A stretch of DNA of 64,000 bases. Origin: Paroedura picta (Eukaryota; Chordata; Lepidosauria; Squamata; Gekkonidae). Below the pieces are notes generated by a model. The model did not search any database and was not told where the DNA came from. It worked only from the letters and a program-made list of their open reading frames with translations. The position numbers and the translations under genes are program-made. The DNA lies in the NCBI RefSeq assembly GCF_049243985.1, contig NC_135382.1:22796990-22860989 (forward strand). Reading direction: 5' to 3'. Of this stretch, positions 12,352 through 22,299 are shown piece by piece (within the stretch, counting starts at the first letter, position 1; every line of letters starts with the position of its first letter).

Positions 12352-12690
12352 AATGTTGCCAACCTCCAGGTGGCACCTGGAGACCTGCTGCTATCTCCAG
12401 ACAAGCATGATCAGTTCCCCTGAAGAAAATGGCTGCCTGGAAGGGTGGACTCTATGGCAGGGCTAGTCAACCTGTGGTTCTCCAGATGTCCAAGGACTAC
12501 AATTCCCATGAGCTCCTGCCAGCAAATGCTGGCAGGGGCTCATGGGAATTGTAGTCCATGGACCTCTGGAGGACCACAGGTTGACTACCCCTGCTCTATG
12601 GCATTATATCCTGCTCAGGTCCCTCCTCTCCCCAAACCCCACTGCTCTCAGCCTCCACCCTCAAAATCTCCAGGTATTTCTCAATTCAAA
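12352..12690. mobile_element. TTGCCA-type MITE-like element, split by MITE copy 3
   Basis: The left half (12352-12457) starts GTTGCCAACCTCCAGG; the right half (12594-12690) carries AAATCTCCAGGTATTTC. The 8-bp duplication between the halves shows a later insertion. Confidence 0.7.
12458..12593. mobile_element. Palindromic hAT-type MITE, copy 3, nested in another repeat
   Basis: Same subfamily as copy 2 (CAGGGCTAGTCAACC left end). Perfect duplication CTCTATGG (12450-12457, 12594-12601). It interrupts a TTGCCA-type element that resumes on the right side. Confidence 0.92.
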
Positions 12691-13262
12691 CCCCAGGGGA
12701 TCACCCATGTTTGTCTAAGTTATGTGACAAATATGATTTTCAGATCATGGCCATACACTCCTTGAAGAAGGCTGCTTGAGAAAAGTATAAACCGGTTGCC
12801 TGTTGGAGAATAAGATCCTGTTATATGGGATAATTGAGCGTGCCTCAAGGACTTTTATTGTTTTGATGGAGAAAAATATCCTATTGCATGGAATGACTGC
12901 ACATATCTTAAGGACTTCTGCCTTTTGTTATATTGAGGAATGTCTTATGTCCCATAGCAGAGACATAATATTGCATCTGATATAGTAACACTTACCTCTA
13001 ATCGTACGATAAATAGTTGTGAGACCATATTCATTGTGTGGCCTTGTTAAAGACAATCACTTTGATGGCCCCACTTAACCTTGTTGCCCAGTGGTCAGGC
13101 CAGCCCTGGCTCCAATCCTACCCAGCTGCGACAACAAGGGGGGTAAGACTGTCCTTGTGACAGGCCACCTGGGCTACACGCTATTTTTTGCTTATCGTCA
13201 AGGTCCTTAGATAAGAGGTGGGGGAAGAAACAGATTCATTTTTCCACCCTTTGCCAGCCACA

Positions 13263-13269
13263 TATATAA
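13263..13269 (+). promoter_or_regulatory. TATA box of chymotrypsinogen copy B
   Basis: TATATAA, 46-52 nt before the start codon, implying a 5' UTR of roughly 20-25 nt. Upstream lie an E-box CACCTG (13166-13171) and GATA-type TTATC/GATAA motifs (about 13192 and 13210). Copy A also has TTATCG at a similar distance from its TATA box. Confidence 0.75.
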
Positions 13270-13314
13270 GGGCTTCTCACTCTTGCTTCATTCTTGACTC
13301 ATTGAGATAACAAG

Positions 13315-16300
13315 ATGGCCACCATCTGGTTCCTGTCCTGCCTGGCTCTCCTTGGCGCTGTCCAAGGTAAGTGCCAGGAAGGCCTGTTGAGGGTGAGGCA
13401 AGAATTATAAGTGGACAAAGAGGCAGCTTTGCCCCCATGAGCTGCTAAAAGACCTGCCAGATGGGAGAGATTGGACCCTTTTGACATAGCTGAAGAAGGA
13501 ACAAGCAAACTCCCTTGAGGAATGGTATCTGTGGGGAATGGCCTCTTCAAGCTATATAAGCCAAGTCTGTGTCCTGCTTGGGTCCTGTTGGTCTCCATCC
13601 CAATATTGGTAGAAATGGATGCTGCACTTAACTATCCTTGTCTTTGCTATGAGAGCTAAGCCTGTGTTAGAAACAGGTTTTGTGGCTAATCCCAAATGCA
13701 ACAAGGTTCGCATGAAGCCCAACCCGAAATTCCCCCTCATTCAGGCCAGGGGATCCTTCCAGGGTTAATCCCTTGCCCTTGCTTCCTCCTCAGGTTGTGG
13801 CGTTCCTGCCATCCAACCTGTGCTCAGTGGATATTCACGAATCGTCAATGGAGAGGATGCAGTGCCTGGATCCTGGCCCTGGCAGGTTTCTCTGCAGGTA
13901 AGAGTCCAGCACCGTTAGAGTGGAAGAGCACGGAGAAGGAGACGGGGCTGATGATCGTGAGGCTCACGGGTATCTAGCAGAACCGGTAGACTGTGGGCTC
14001 AGTTGTAGAGAGTGCCATTCAGTGCGGTTCACATCACCCTCACCCGTTGTGAGCAGGAAACCAGTTTTTTTTAGTGGGCCGTTGAGACGGCCCGACCTGT
14101 TCATTCTGCACATGCTGGATAATGCACTTTCAATGTACATTTGCAGCTGGGTTTCCCTGTGCAGAACAAGAAAATCGACTTTTAAAGTGCATTGAGAGGG
14201 CATTAACCAATGCACACAGGCTAGCCCAATCTTGTCAGATCTTAGAAGCTAAGCCCTGGCCAGCTCTGTCAGTGCCCCGATGGGAGACCAATCATACAGA
14301 AGCACAAACAGTCAACCTAATTTTACTTATTTATGCTTTAATTTATAGACTGCCCCTCCCTGCCAGCAGGCTCAAGGTGGCTTACAGCACACATTCACAT
14401 TCTTTAAAAATGCAACGTTTTAAAATCTAACAGATCATAGTTCTGTTACCACCATGGCTTCGCTGGCTATTCTGTTTTAGTATTATGGTGGCAGTAATTC
14501 CTACAGTGTGTGTGTGCGTGTGTGTGTGTAAGCTGGCATAGCTGGGGGGCAGGGACATGAGATGGGGAAGGTGGAAGAGGGCCCATTGTCATTCCTTTGT
14601 TCATCCTGACCTCAGACTTAGGCCTCAATGGACCACATTTGCTGCACAGCTTGTGCACCGGACAACTGGCAAAAAGGATAACTGCCCTCAACATTCACAG
14701 GATCCTTTCCTGGTACTCACTTGCTCTCCTCCTCCTTCCAGGACAGCACTGGCTTCCATTTTTGCGGAGGTTCTCTGATCAGAGAGGACTGGGTGGTCAC
14801 TGCTGCCCACTGTAATGTCAGGTAGGAAAGTTGTTTTCATTCAAAGAGTGGGACAAGGGATTTGTTCCAGAGGTGCGGAGTCTCAAGATTCTGGAGAAGT
14901 TATGCCTCAGCCCCAACCTCATGTGTGGGAAATTCTGGAGTAAGAAGGTTGCAATCTATAATCACAGAATCATAGAGTTGGAAGGTGCACACAGGCCATC
15001 GAGTCCAACCTCTGTTCAATGCAGGATCAGCCTAAAACATCTATGAGAAGCATCTGTCCAGCCAGTGCTTGAAGACTGCCAGTGAGGGGAACTCACCACC
15101 TCCTTAGGCAGATGAACTCTTCTGATTGCGCCCTCCTCTAAGTGACAACCTCTCAAATACTTAAAGAGAGGGAACATGTCCTCTCCCAGCCTCCTCTTTT
15201 CCAGGCTGGACATTCCCAAGTCCCTCCAACTTTCCTCATAGGCCTTGGTCCCCAGGCCTCAGATCAAGTTCGTTGCTCCCCTCTGCACCCTCTCTGTTTT
15301 GTCCACGTCCTTTTTGAAGTGAGGCCTCCAGAACTGCACTCCAGAACTCCAGGTGTGGTCTGAACAATGCAGTAGACAGTGGGACAATGACATCTTGTGA
15401 TTTTGATGTGATACCTCTGTCAATATAGCCCAAGACTGCATACCTCAGAGCATCTCCACACTACTCAAAAGGTAGCACAATCCCCTTTACTTGTCTTTGC
15501 AGTGATGGTAGGATGGCTTCCAGATGTGGTCGCCACCAATCTGCCATCCCTCTTCATGCTTTGGCTGAGAGCAGATTTATTGCAGTTGTCAGGAGTGGGG
15601 TCTTGCAGACTAGATGTGCAGTCTCTGTGCTGGATGGATAGTCTTTCTACTACCATGTTGCCATGTTCTCACCCCTCAATGCTGTGCGCTTTGGCATGTG
15701 TTGGAAAGCATAGTTCCAGCTGTCAGTCACCAAACGGCTTGCTACAGTCTCTGTTTTATTTTTATTTTTTTTTTAATCTCCATTGCATCATTATACTCAG
15801 GTGAATTGGCACCACTTCTGTCTGTTACAACAACAGTGTAGGAGACACAGTGGAAAGTTACCGCCACAATCGAGAGAAACTGTGTCCGAAACACGACAAT
15901 CTTAAGATGCAAAGAAAAAAAAACGCGCTTGCTGTCTTTTTCTTCGTTTTATTTTGCTTGTGGCAACAGCAGCTGATGTAACCTTTAATTGGAACGCAGT
16001 GCAGCCTTGAGAGAGAACAAGTATGCTCTTAGAATATCTTTAAAAGTTCATTGACTTACAACTAATGAAAATTGAATGGACTCTTTAGTGCTTATCGATT
16101 CCTACTAAGTCTTCTTTTATGGTGACCGCAACGGATGAAGGCCGTTTCGCAGAAATGATCGTTTGGGGTGTCACCACAAGCAAAATAAAATGAAGACAAA
16201 CACAGCAAGCAAGTCTGTCCGTTGCTACTTCCGTGTGTCCCATTAGGCGATATTCCGATTTATCATTTGTTCTGATTAAAACATGTAGGCCTCGCCTCAC

Positions 16301-19300
16301 TTCATGGTTCAAGGTGGCTTGCGGTATTAGAGCCACTGTCTCCTGACCCAGCCCTCGGGCAACGTGAGAATAACAGCACTGACCCCCCCTAATGCAGCTG
16401 CAGGAAGAATTACGCTGCTGCAGGGAGCGAAGGACCATCAGCATTCTCAGGCACGGAATTAACTCACCTACCCTTCTTCCCTCTCCCATTGCAGGACAAC
16501 TCACCAAGTGGTGTTGGGAGAATTTGACCAAGGCTCTCCTTCAGCGGAAATTCAGGTGCTAAAGATTGCCAAGGTAATACAGGACTTCCTATCTCCAGTG
16601 TGGGGGGGTACTCTTTTAGGGTACAAACATTCTAGGTCTTCCAAGCTCAAACGCTGCCCAGTCCTCGTCTTCACAGAGCTTGCCGCAAACTTTCCACCTA
16701 TGGTTGCCAATCCCAAGATGGCGGCTGGAGATCTCCCACAATTACAATTGGTTACAGAGATCAGTTCTCCTGGGGAGAAATGACTCCTCTGGAAAGTGGA
16801 CTCATTTCTATGGCACTGAAGTCCCTCCCCTCTCAAAGCCTGTATTCCCCCAGCTCCACCCCCAACATCTCAAGGTATTTCCCAACCCAGAGCTGGCAAC
16901 CCTAGGAGGCTGGGCATGACTGTCAGTTGCAACAATTGTGCATAGTCCTGCCTGCCTGGCTGGCTGTGAACCTCTCCTCCTGTCCCCCACCTACATCTTT
17001 CTCTTCCTGGTCTTCTGCCATACTCTCCTGGAGCGTTGAACTTGCGTTCTAGTTTCAGTACATCTGTGCTTCCTCGTTCCAAAAATAACCGGACTGTCCT
17101 TGTTATTTTAGTGGCAAATTGATGGTTTACTTGGTTAAAAAAAAAAAAAACACAACGCCACCATGCCAACTTTACATCAGATCAGCCACATGCCTCTTTT
17201 CTCCATTGCTAAATTTGCAGGCATATGCAAAGGCTGGCAGAGAAAATGTGTTCGCGTGCGTTGCAAAGGCATCTGTGCAAGCTACTGCAAAATGAACAGA
17301 ATGTTCATGCTGTTCAACACAGAGATCTTGGGTTTTAAAAAGAAACTTTAAAAGGGGACGGAGAAGGGGCAGGGTTAGGATGGTCAGAGCAACAAAAGGT
17401 GTGTTTTGGTGGGGTGTCTGTCTGAAATGACTGGTGTGATCCCTAAAGAGATAGAATCATAGACTCATAGAGTTGGAAGGGACCTCCTGGGTCATCTAGT
17501 CCAACCCCCTGCACTATGCAGGACACTCACATCCCAATCGCTCATCCACTGTAACCTGCCACCCCCTTGAACCTTCACAGAATCAGAATACCCTGGTAAA
17601 GTTAAGGATCTGCTTTATGATGTTCTCAAACTAGGATAGTGTGGGAGGTTAGCTATTAGCCAGAATGTAGTAACCCTTCCTAATTTAATCCAGAATTAAG
17701 CATAGATTTCTCAGACATGTAGAAAATCAAACTGCCTTCGGGGTGGGATCTTGAGGCAACTACCTTGTACCAGACACCCTGTGAGGTAGGAGGGACTGAG
17801 AGACCTCTACGACAATTGCAGCTCCATCTTCCCTTGCCACGGGGCAAATAAGGACCTGAGTCGCTCCAGGCCTAGAACTGCCCCGGAACAGTGCTGACGT
17901 CATCCAGAAGTAGAAATTAGCCCCGTGATTGGATGAGCGCTGCACCGGGCTAGATTCCTAGTGTGGAAAGGGTCTCAGAGGGCAGCTTACCTGCAAGCAG
18001 AATCATTCCAGTTTGATCTCCATTTAACAGGAGATGAACCAGTGGCCGGATTCGACATAAGCTGGCTTTCTGTGTTCATAGATGCGATTGGTCGTCTTGC
18101 TGAGACTGGTCGACTCGAACAAAATTGCCTTCTCTGGCAGGTCTTCAAGAACCCCAAGTTTAACATCTTCACCATCAAAAATGACATCACTCTCCTGAAG
18201 CTCGACACTCCAGCCAGGCTAACGGATCGTGTGTCCCCCGTGTGTCTCCCAGAAGCCACGGACGACTTCCCTGGGGGCCTGTCGTGCGTCACGACTGGAT
18301 GGGGCCTCATGCGCTACAACGGTAACACTATCCCTCTTTGGCAGGGGTAGTCAAACTGCGGCCCTCCAGATGTCCATGGACTACAATTCCCATGAGCCCC
18401 TGCCAGCGTTCGCTGGCAGGGGCTCATGGGAATTGTAGTCCATGGACATCTGGAGGGCCGCAGTTTGACTACCCCTGCCCTTTGGAAATTGACAGAGGGA
18501 ACTACAGGGGGGCTTGAATCCAGGTCTCGCTCAGCTGGTCTTTTCAAACTCACACTACTATATTCCTTCAGGAATCAGATGGGTTATGGTCACTATGAGG
18601 TCTCCACTTCTGATGGACTTTAGGTCTTTGTACTCAGGACACCTCCTGGCTCTGCAAAACTGTCTTCAGAAATAGATGGATTATCCTTTGGGGATGTCTC
18701 TAGGTGGTCCAGCCTGGCGTAGTGAAGGGGTGAGCAAACTGTGGCTCTCCAGATGCCTATGGACTACAATTGCCATGAGCCTCTGCTAGCATGTGCTGGC
18801 AGGGGCTCATGATAATTGTAATCCGTAGACATCTGGAGAGGCTCAGTTTGGCCAGCCCTGTATTGGTGAAAAGTGGTGACCTTTAATCTGGAGAATTGGG
18901 TTTGATTCCCCAACCTCCTCCGCATACAGCCAGCTGGGTGACCGGGGGCCAGTCACAGTTCTCTCAGAGCTCTCTCAGTCTCACCTTCCTCACGGGGTGT
19001 TTACTGTGGGGAGAGGAAGGGAAGGCGATTGTGAGCTGCTTTGAGACAGCTTTGGGTAGTATAAAGTGGTGTTCAAAAATATTCCTTTTCTTTCTGGCCA
19101 TCATCTTCCAGGCTAAGGCCGGCATGAGGTATTGCCTAATGATGAAAGAGGTGACAGGTAATTTTGGAAAGGCCTGTAATGCTTTACGGGTTCACTAAGG
19201 ACATATCTACAAAAAGGTCTGATAGTCTCTCTCTCTCTCTCAATCTTAGAAATGGTAGTTTTAGAAGCTAGAGTTCTCTTGCAGAGAAACTGTGACATTC

Positions 19301-21141
19301 TCACTAGCAAGCCACAATTCTCGGGGAAGAGCAATGACAGTTAATAACCATAATTGTGCCATCAAGTCACAGCTGACCTATGGAGGACGCCTCTTGGGGC
19401 TGTGAAGGCAAAAGAGGAGCAGAGGCTATTGCCTTCCTCTGCATAGCAACCTAGGATTTCTTCCACCCAAGGACTAACCATGGCTGACCAGGTTTAGTTT
19501 TTGAACTCTGCCAAAGGTTATAAAATTGCTCTGTTCCTTATGGAAATCATGCCAGTGAATGAAATGTAATATTAGAAAGCTGTATTATATTTCATCTGGC
19601 ATGCCACAGCTTTCGAACGCAAGACCTGTCCTTGGGAACCGTATTTGCTATCGCGTCTTTTGCAGACAAGAACACCCCGGAGAAGCTACAGCAAGTGGCC
19701 CTTCCCCTGCTGACCAATGAGCAGTGCAAGAAATACTGGGGCAACCGCATTGCTGATGTGATGGTCTGTGCAGGCGCTGCAGGAGCTTCCTCTTGCAGGG
19801 TAAGTCGCCACCTGGCATGCTCAGGATGTGCCCTCTCCATAGTTCTCCACCTTCCTCTGTGGACACTCATCAGCATAACAACTCTTGCCTGGCTCTGAGC
19901 TGGCCTCCTCCTTGCTTCCACCCATCTCTGGTTTGGCGTGGAGCTGTGGCTGTGGCCCAACATCTGCTTTGCATGCCGAAGATTCCCTGGTTCGGTCCTC
20001 GGCATCTCCAGTTAAAAGGATAAGGCAGGGCGAAGGACTGTAACCTGCCCATCAGAGCAGGCAACCATGACCCTGGCCAACCAAGGGACAGGCCAGCTGC
20101 TCCTTAAAGGGCCATGGCTCTGTGGGGGAGCATTTATTTGGCATACAGAAAGTCCCAGGTTCAATCTCCAGCACCTCCACTTGAATGGACCAGGTGGAAG
20201 GTGACATGCAAGACTTCAACCGGAGACCTTAGAAAGCTGCTGCTGGACAGAGTAGCTGTACCAGTGTAGCTGTGTTTCACAGGTCCATGTGTATTCTTTT
20301 GTTCGTCTTACTCCCTAAGTCTGTCCTTGCTTCCTTCTTTCCTTCCTTCAAAGCAGGCTCAGAGCTGTTTACAATAAAAATACATGCAGATAAAAGCAAT
20401 ACCCCTCCCCAGTTGTACCAGATGCCCTCTGCCAGGTTAATCAGATTGGAGGATCTAAAAACAAGAAGAGGGGGCAGCCAAGGTGACCAGATGACCCTGG
20501 TCTCAGATACAGACCTGGCGTTAAAGTGCCATCTTGTAGGTCCCTGTGAACCTTTTCAACTCAGCCAGGGCCTGGATTTCCAATGACCATTCTTGCCACT
20601 AGGCTTTGGTAGACTTGTGCTTCATTTCTGAGAGCCATTTCCTTGCAAAGGAAATCCTGAAGTCTAAGGGAAGGAGGGCAAGCAACACACATAGTGTTAT
20701 TATCTGGCTCTAAGGTTAAAAGGAGATTCCAGCGTCACTTATTAAGTCCTTCTACAGCAGGGGTAGTCAAACTGCGGCCCTCCAGATGTCCATGGACTAC
20801 AATTCCCATGAGCCCCTGCCAGCAGTTGCTGGCAGGGGCTCCTGGGAATTGTAGTCCATGGACATCTGGAGGGCCGCAGTTTGACTACCCGTGTTCTATA
20901 GTGTGTGGCTGCATGTATGTGAGGCAAGGGCCTTCTCACCGGACCTCCCGTGATGCTCTGTGGTGCTTCCTCTTTGCAGGGAGACTCTGGTGGGCCCTTG
21001 GTGTGCCAGAAGAACGGTGCCTGGACCTTGGCAGGGATCGTCTCCTGGGGCAGCAGCACCTGCTCAACGTCTAGCCCTGGTGTCTACGCCCGGGTCACCG
21101 AGCTCCGGGCCTGGATTGACGAGATACTTGCAAACAATTAG
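13315..21141 (+). CDS. CTRB: Chymotrypsinogen B-family zymogen, copy B (7 exons, intact, 263 aa)
   Basis: Secreted pancreatic serine protease precursor. Coding exons: 13315-13366, 13794-13897, 14742-14821, 16495-16573, 18141-18321, 19666-19799, 20980-21141. Exon lengths (52/104/80/79/181/134/162) are identical to copy A, phases agree, and the total is 792 nt. The signal peptide [18 protein letters not shown] is followed by CGVPAIQP, the activation site SGYSR|IVNG, and the triad His75, Asp120 (KNDI) and Ser213 (GDSGGP). Ser189 predicts chymotrypsin-like cleavage, and Gly226 (SPGVY) is the A-type state. Residue 192, Met in classic chymotrypsins, is Arg here: the exon 6 end reads TGC AGG before GTAAGT. 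GEFDQGS and VLKIAKVFKNPKF are typical of CTRB. Intron 5 carries a palindromic MITE 20 nt after exon 5 and a second one 86 nt before exon 7. It is the closer match to canonical CTRB. Acinar expression is inferred. Confidence 0.95.
14221..14292 (+). mobile_element. 5S rRNA-derived SINE head
   Basis: CCAATCTTGTCAGATCTTAG, AAGCTAAGCCCTGGCCAGC, CCCGATGGGAGACCAATC: the 5S promoter region as used by reptile SINE3-type elements. It lies in intron 2 of copy B. Confidence 0.7.
14318..14400 (-). mobile_element. LINE 3' end scrap (antisense)
   Basis: TTATTTATGCTTTAATTTAT then AGACTGCCCCTCCCTGCC and CTCAAGGTGGCTTACAGC: the reverse of the LINE tail motif seen at the L2 copy (CCGCCCTGAG...). Similar scraps lie at 3390-3470, 20335-20395 and 30400-30450. 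Confidence 0.5.
14504..14530 (+). repeat. (GT)n microsatellite
   Basis: GT repeat interrupted by GC, in intron 2 of copy B. Confidence 0.9.
14963..15440 (-). mobile_element. CR1 LINE 3' UTR, longest copy in the window (antisense)
   Basis: From ACAGAATCATAGAGTTGG through GGAACTCACCACCTCC and CCAGGTGTGGTCTGA to about 15440. This is typical CR1 3' sequence of nearly 480 bp without an open frame. It lies in intron 3 of copy B. Confidence 0.88.
16703..16908. mobile_element. TTGCCA-type MITE-like element
   Basis: About 205 bp starting GGTTGCCAATCCC and ending CTGGCAACCCTAG, with inverted ends of about 10 bp. It lies in intron 4 of copy B. Confidence 0.65.
17450..17590 (-). mobile_element. CR1 LINE 3' fragment (antisense)
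   Basis: ATAGAATCATAGACTCATAG, then AGTTGGAAGGGACCTCCTGG and TCTAGTCCAACCCCCTGC. It lies in intron 4 of copy B. Confidence 0.85.
18342..18477. mobile_element. Palindromic hAT-type MITE, copy 4, beside copy B exon 5
   Basis: By eye the two 67-nt arms are exact reverse complements around a 2-nt centre. Target duplication CTCTTTGG / CCCTTTGG (one mismatch). It begins only 20 nt after the exon 5 donor of copy B. Confidence 0.93.
18723..18860. mobile_element. Old diverged copy of the palindromic MITE family
   Basis: Starts with AGGGGTGAGCAAACTGTGGC and ends with TTTGGCCAGCCCTG. It is the same fold-back layout with many differences between the arms, so older than the other copies. Target duplications are not clear. 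It lies in intron 5 of copy B. Confidence 0.75.
18865..19094 (+). mobile_element. tRNA-derived SINE, family 1 (sense, 5' end weak)
   Basis: CTTTAATCTGGAGAATTGGG, TTTGATTCCCCAACC, GGGGTGTTTACTGTGGGGAG, ending near TTCCTTTTC. It lies in intron 5 of copy B. Confidence 0.8.
19345..19512 (-). mobile_element. 5S-derived SINE body (antisense)
   Basis: GTGCCATCAAGTCACAGCTG, ACCTATGGAGGACGCC, TTGCCTTCCTCTGCATAGC, GGACTAACCATGGCTGACC. It lies in intron 5 of copy B. Confidence 0.65.
19945..20065 (+). mobile_element. tRNA-derived SINE, family 2 (sense)
   Basis: GCCCAACATCTGCTTTGC, ATGCCGAAGATTCCCTGG, TTCGGTCCTCGGCATCTCC and AGTTAAAAGGATAAGGCAG: the squamate SINE with a GTGGCTCAGTGG-type tRNA head, here with a damaged A box. 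It lies in intron 6 of copy B. Confidence 0.7.
20105..20285 (+). mobile_element. tRNA-derived SINE, family 2 (sense)
   Basis: GGGGGAGCATTTATTTGGC, AGAAAGTCCCAGGTTCAATC, TCCAGCACCTCCACTTGAA, then GACCAGGTGGAAGGTGACAT. It lies directly after another copy of the family. Confidence 0.7.
20758..20893. mobile_element. Palindromic hAT-type MITE, copy 5
   Basis: Typical ends (right end GACTACCCGTG has one change) and duplication TTCTACAG / TTCTATAG. It lies 86 nt before copy B exon 7. The left arm reads CCCATGAGC and the right arm the CCCAGGAGC variant, so the arms are discordant here. Confidence 0.92.
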
Positions 21142-21160
21142 CTCGCTTGGACTGTGGAAC

Positions 21161-21181
21161 GATAAAATCTGGAAAAATAAA
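21161..21181 (+). terminator. Polyadenylation signals of copy B (GATAAA then AATAAA)
   Basis: GATAAA at 21161-21166 and AATAAA at 21176-21181, 20-40 nt after the stop. The two lie in a 15-bp tandem duplication sharing ATAAAATCTGGA. Confidence 0.8.
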
Positions 21182-21189
21182 ATCTGGAT

Positions 21190-22040
21190 CGGACATCCTT
21201 TCTCTGTGGTACTTTTTGGACTCCAAAAGCACGCACATGCACACACACACAAGATCATGCTGCTGGATTTGTGCAACTGAGTTTATAATCTAATCTTGTA
21301 CATTTACTTGGAAGTAGCTCCTAATGAATTTAATAAGACTTACTGCTGAGTAAACATATATAGGACCACAATATTGGTTTGCTGGAGGGTGACAGTAGTG
21401 CAAGCCTGCAAACCTGGTCTTTGCACAGTTTGTTTTGCTTACCTACGTGCAAGTGAAATATGGCAAAAGCACAGAGTCAAGTCCTGAGCACATCCCAAGA
21501 GAATTGCTTGTGCAACTGGCCCCCAATGCGGCCCTCTCGTTAACCCAAACTGGATCCCTCAAAGGGAATCGTGGAGAATCATGAATATAGCAAACAGCTG
21601 GGTAACGCAAGGTCTTTTCTACCAATTTTTACGGAGTCCATTCCTTGGGAGAAACCCTTCCTAAATGAAGATGACAATTAAGTTTACACTCAAGGGGATT
21701 TAATTGGGGAAATACTGGGGTACATTCAAAACACACAAACAAAAACATACATAAACTACATTCTACAGGGGGGAAAGGTCAGGGAAATACCGCACCTGCC
21801 TTGGATCCAAGTAGCAAAGCCACGTGGTTGACCTCAGGGTGGAAAGAATGCCGAGTGTGGGGGGATCAACACAACACAACACAACACACACACACTGTTG
21901 GGGGTGTGCAGGAGCTGATATAGTGTTGGAAATTCCCGGGCCAGCCCAGTGACTGATAGGATGGTTAGCATATGAGGTCACTGGAGTGGGAGGTCTGGAG
22001 TAAACTCATGAAGTGCAACATTACCTTGGCTGGGTGTCAT
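21190..22040. other. Intergenic between copy B and the LDHD promoter, no gene seen
   Basis: No coding signal. It includes a short ACAAC/AC-rich run at about 21868-21896. MITE copy 6 follows. Confidence 0.6.
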
Positions 22041-22047
22041 GATAGTC

Positions 22048-22172
22048 CAGGGGTAGTCAAACTGCGGCCCTCCAGATGTCCATGGACTACAATTCCCATG
22101 AGCCCCCTGGCAGGGGGCTCATGGGAATTGCAGTCCATGGACATCTGGAGGGCCGCAGTTTGACTACCCCTG
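22048..22172. mobile_element. Palindromic hAT-type MITE, copy 6 (shortened centre)
   Basis: Perfect duplication TGATAGTC (22040-22047, 22173-22180). The element is 125 bp because the centre is shortened. It lies between copy B and LDHD. Confidence 0.92.
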
Positions 22173-22299
22173 TGATAGTCTAATGGCCTTTGGCTGGGAA
22201 GGGAAGGTTTTCCATAATGTGCACGTTTAGCTGTCAGTTTGGCAAGCAGGGCGTAGAAGTTAAGGTTCTAGTCCAGCTCAAACCAGATGCGGGGCAACA

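Larger units (their letters stand above)
10800..13260. other. Shared intergenic space of the divergent chymotrypsinogen pair
   Basis: About 2.5 kb between the two TATA boxes. It holds a MIR-like SINE, a family 1 SINE, a CA repeat, and a TTGCCA-type element split by a MITE. The 150 bp next to each TATA box are free of recognised repeats and hold E-box and GATA-type motifs. Confidence 0.7.

Noticed and set aside
18342-18477. Rho-independent terminator or CRISPR-like palindrome
   Set aside because: Vertebrate DNA; terminal motif and 8-bp duplications identify a transposon.
3856-21141. Trypsinogen or elastase identity for the two proteases
   Set aside because: Ser189, the CGVPAI activation peptide with Cys1 and exact CTRB exon lengths point to chymotrypsinogen.
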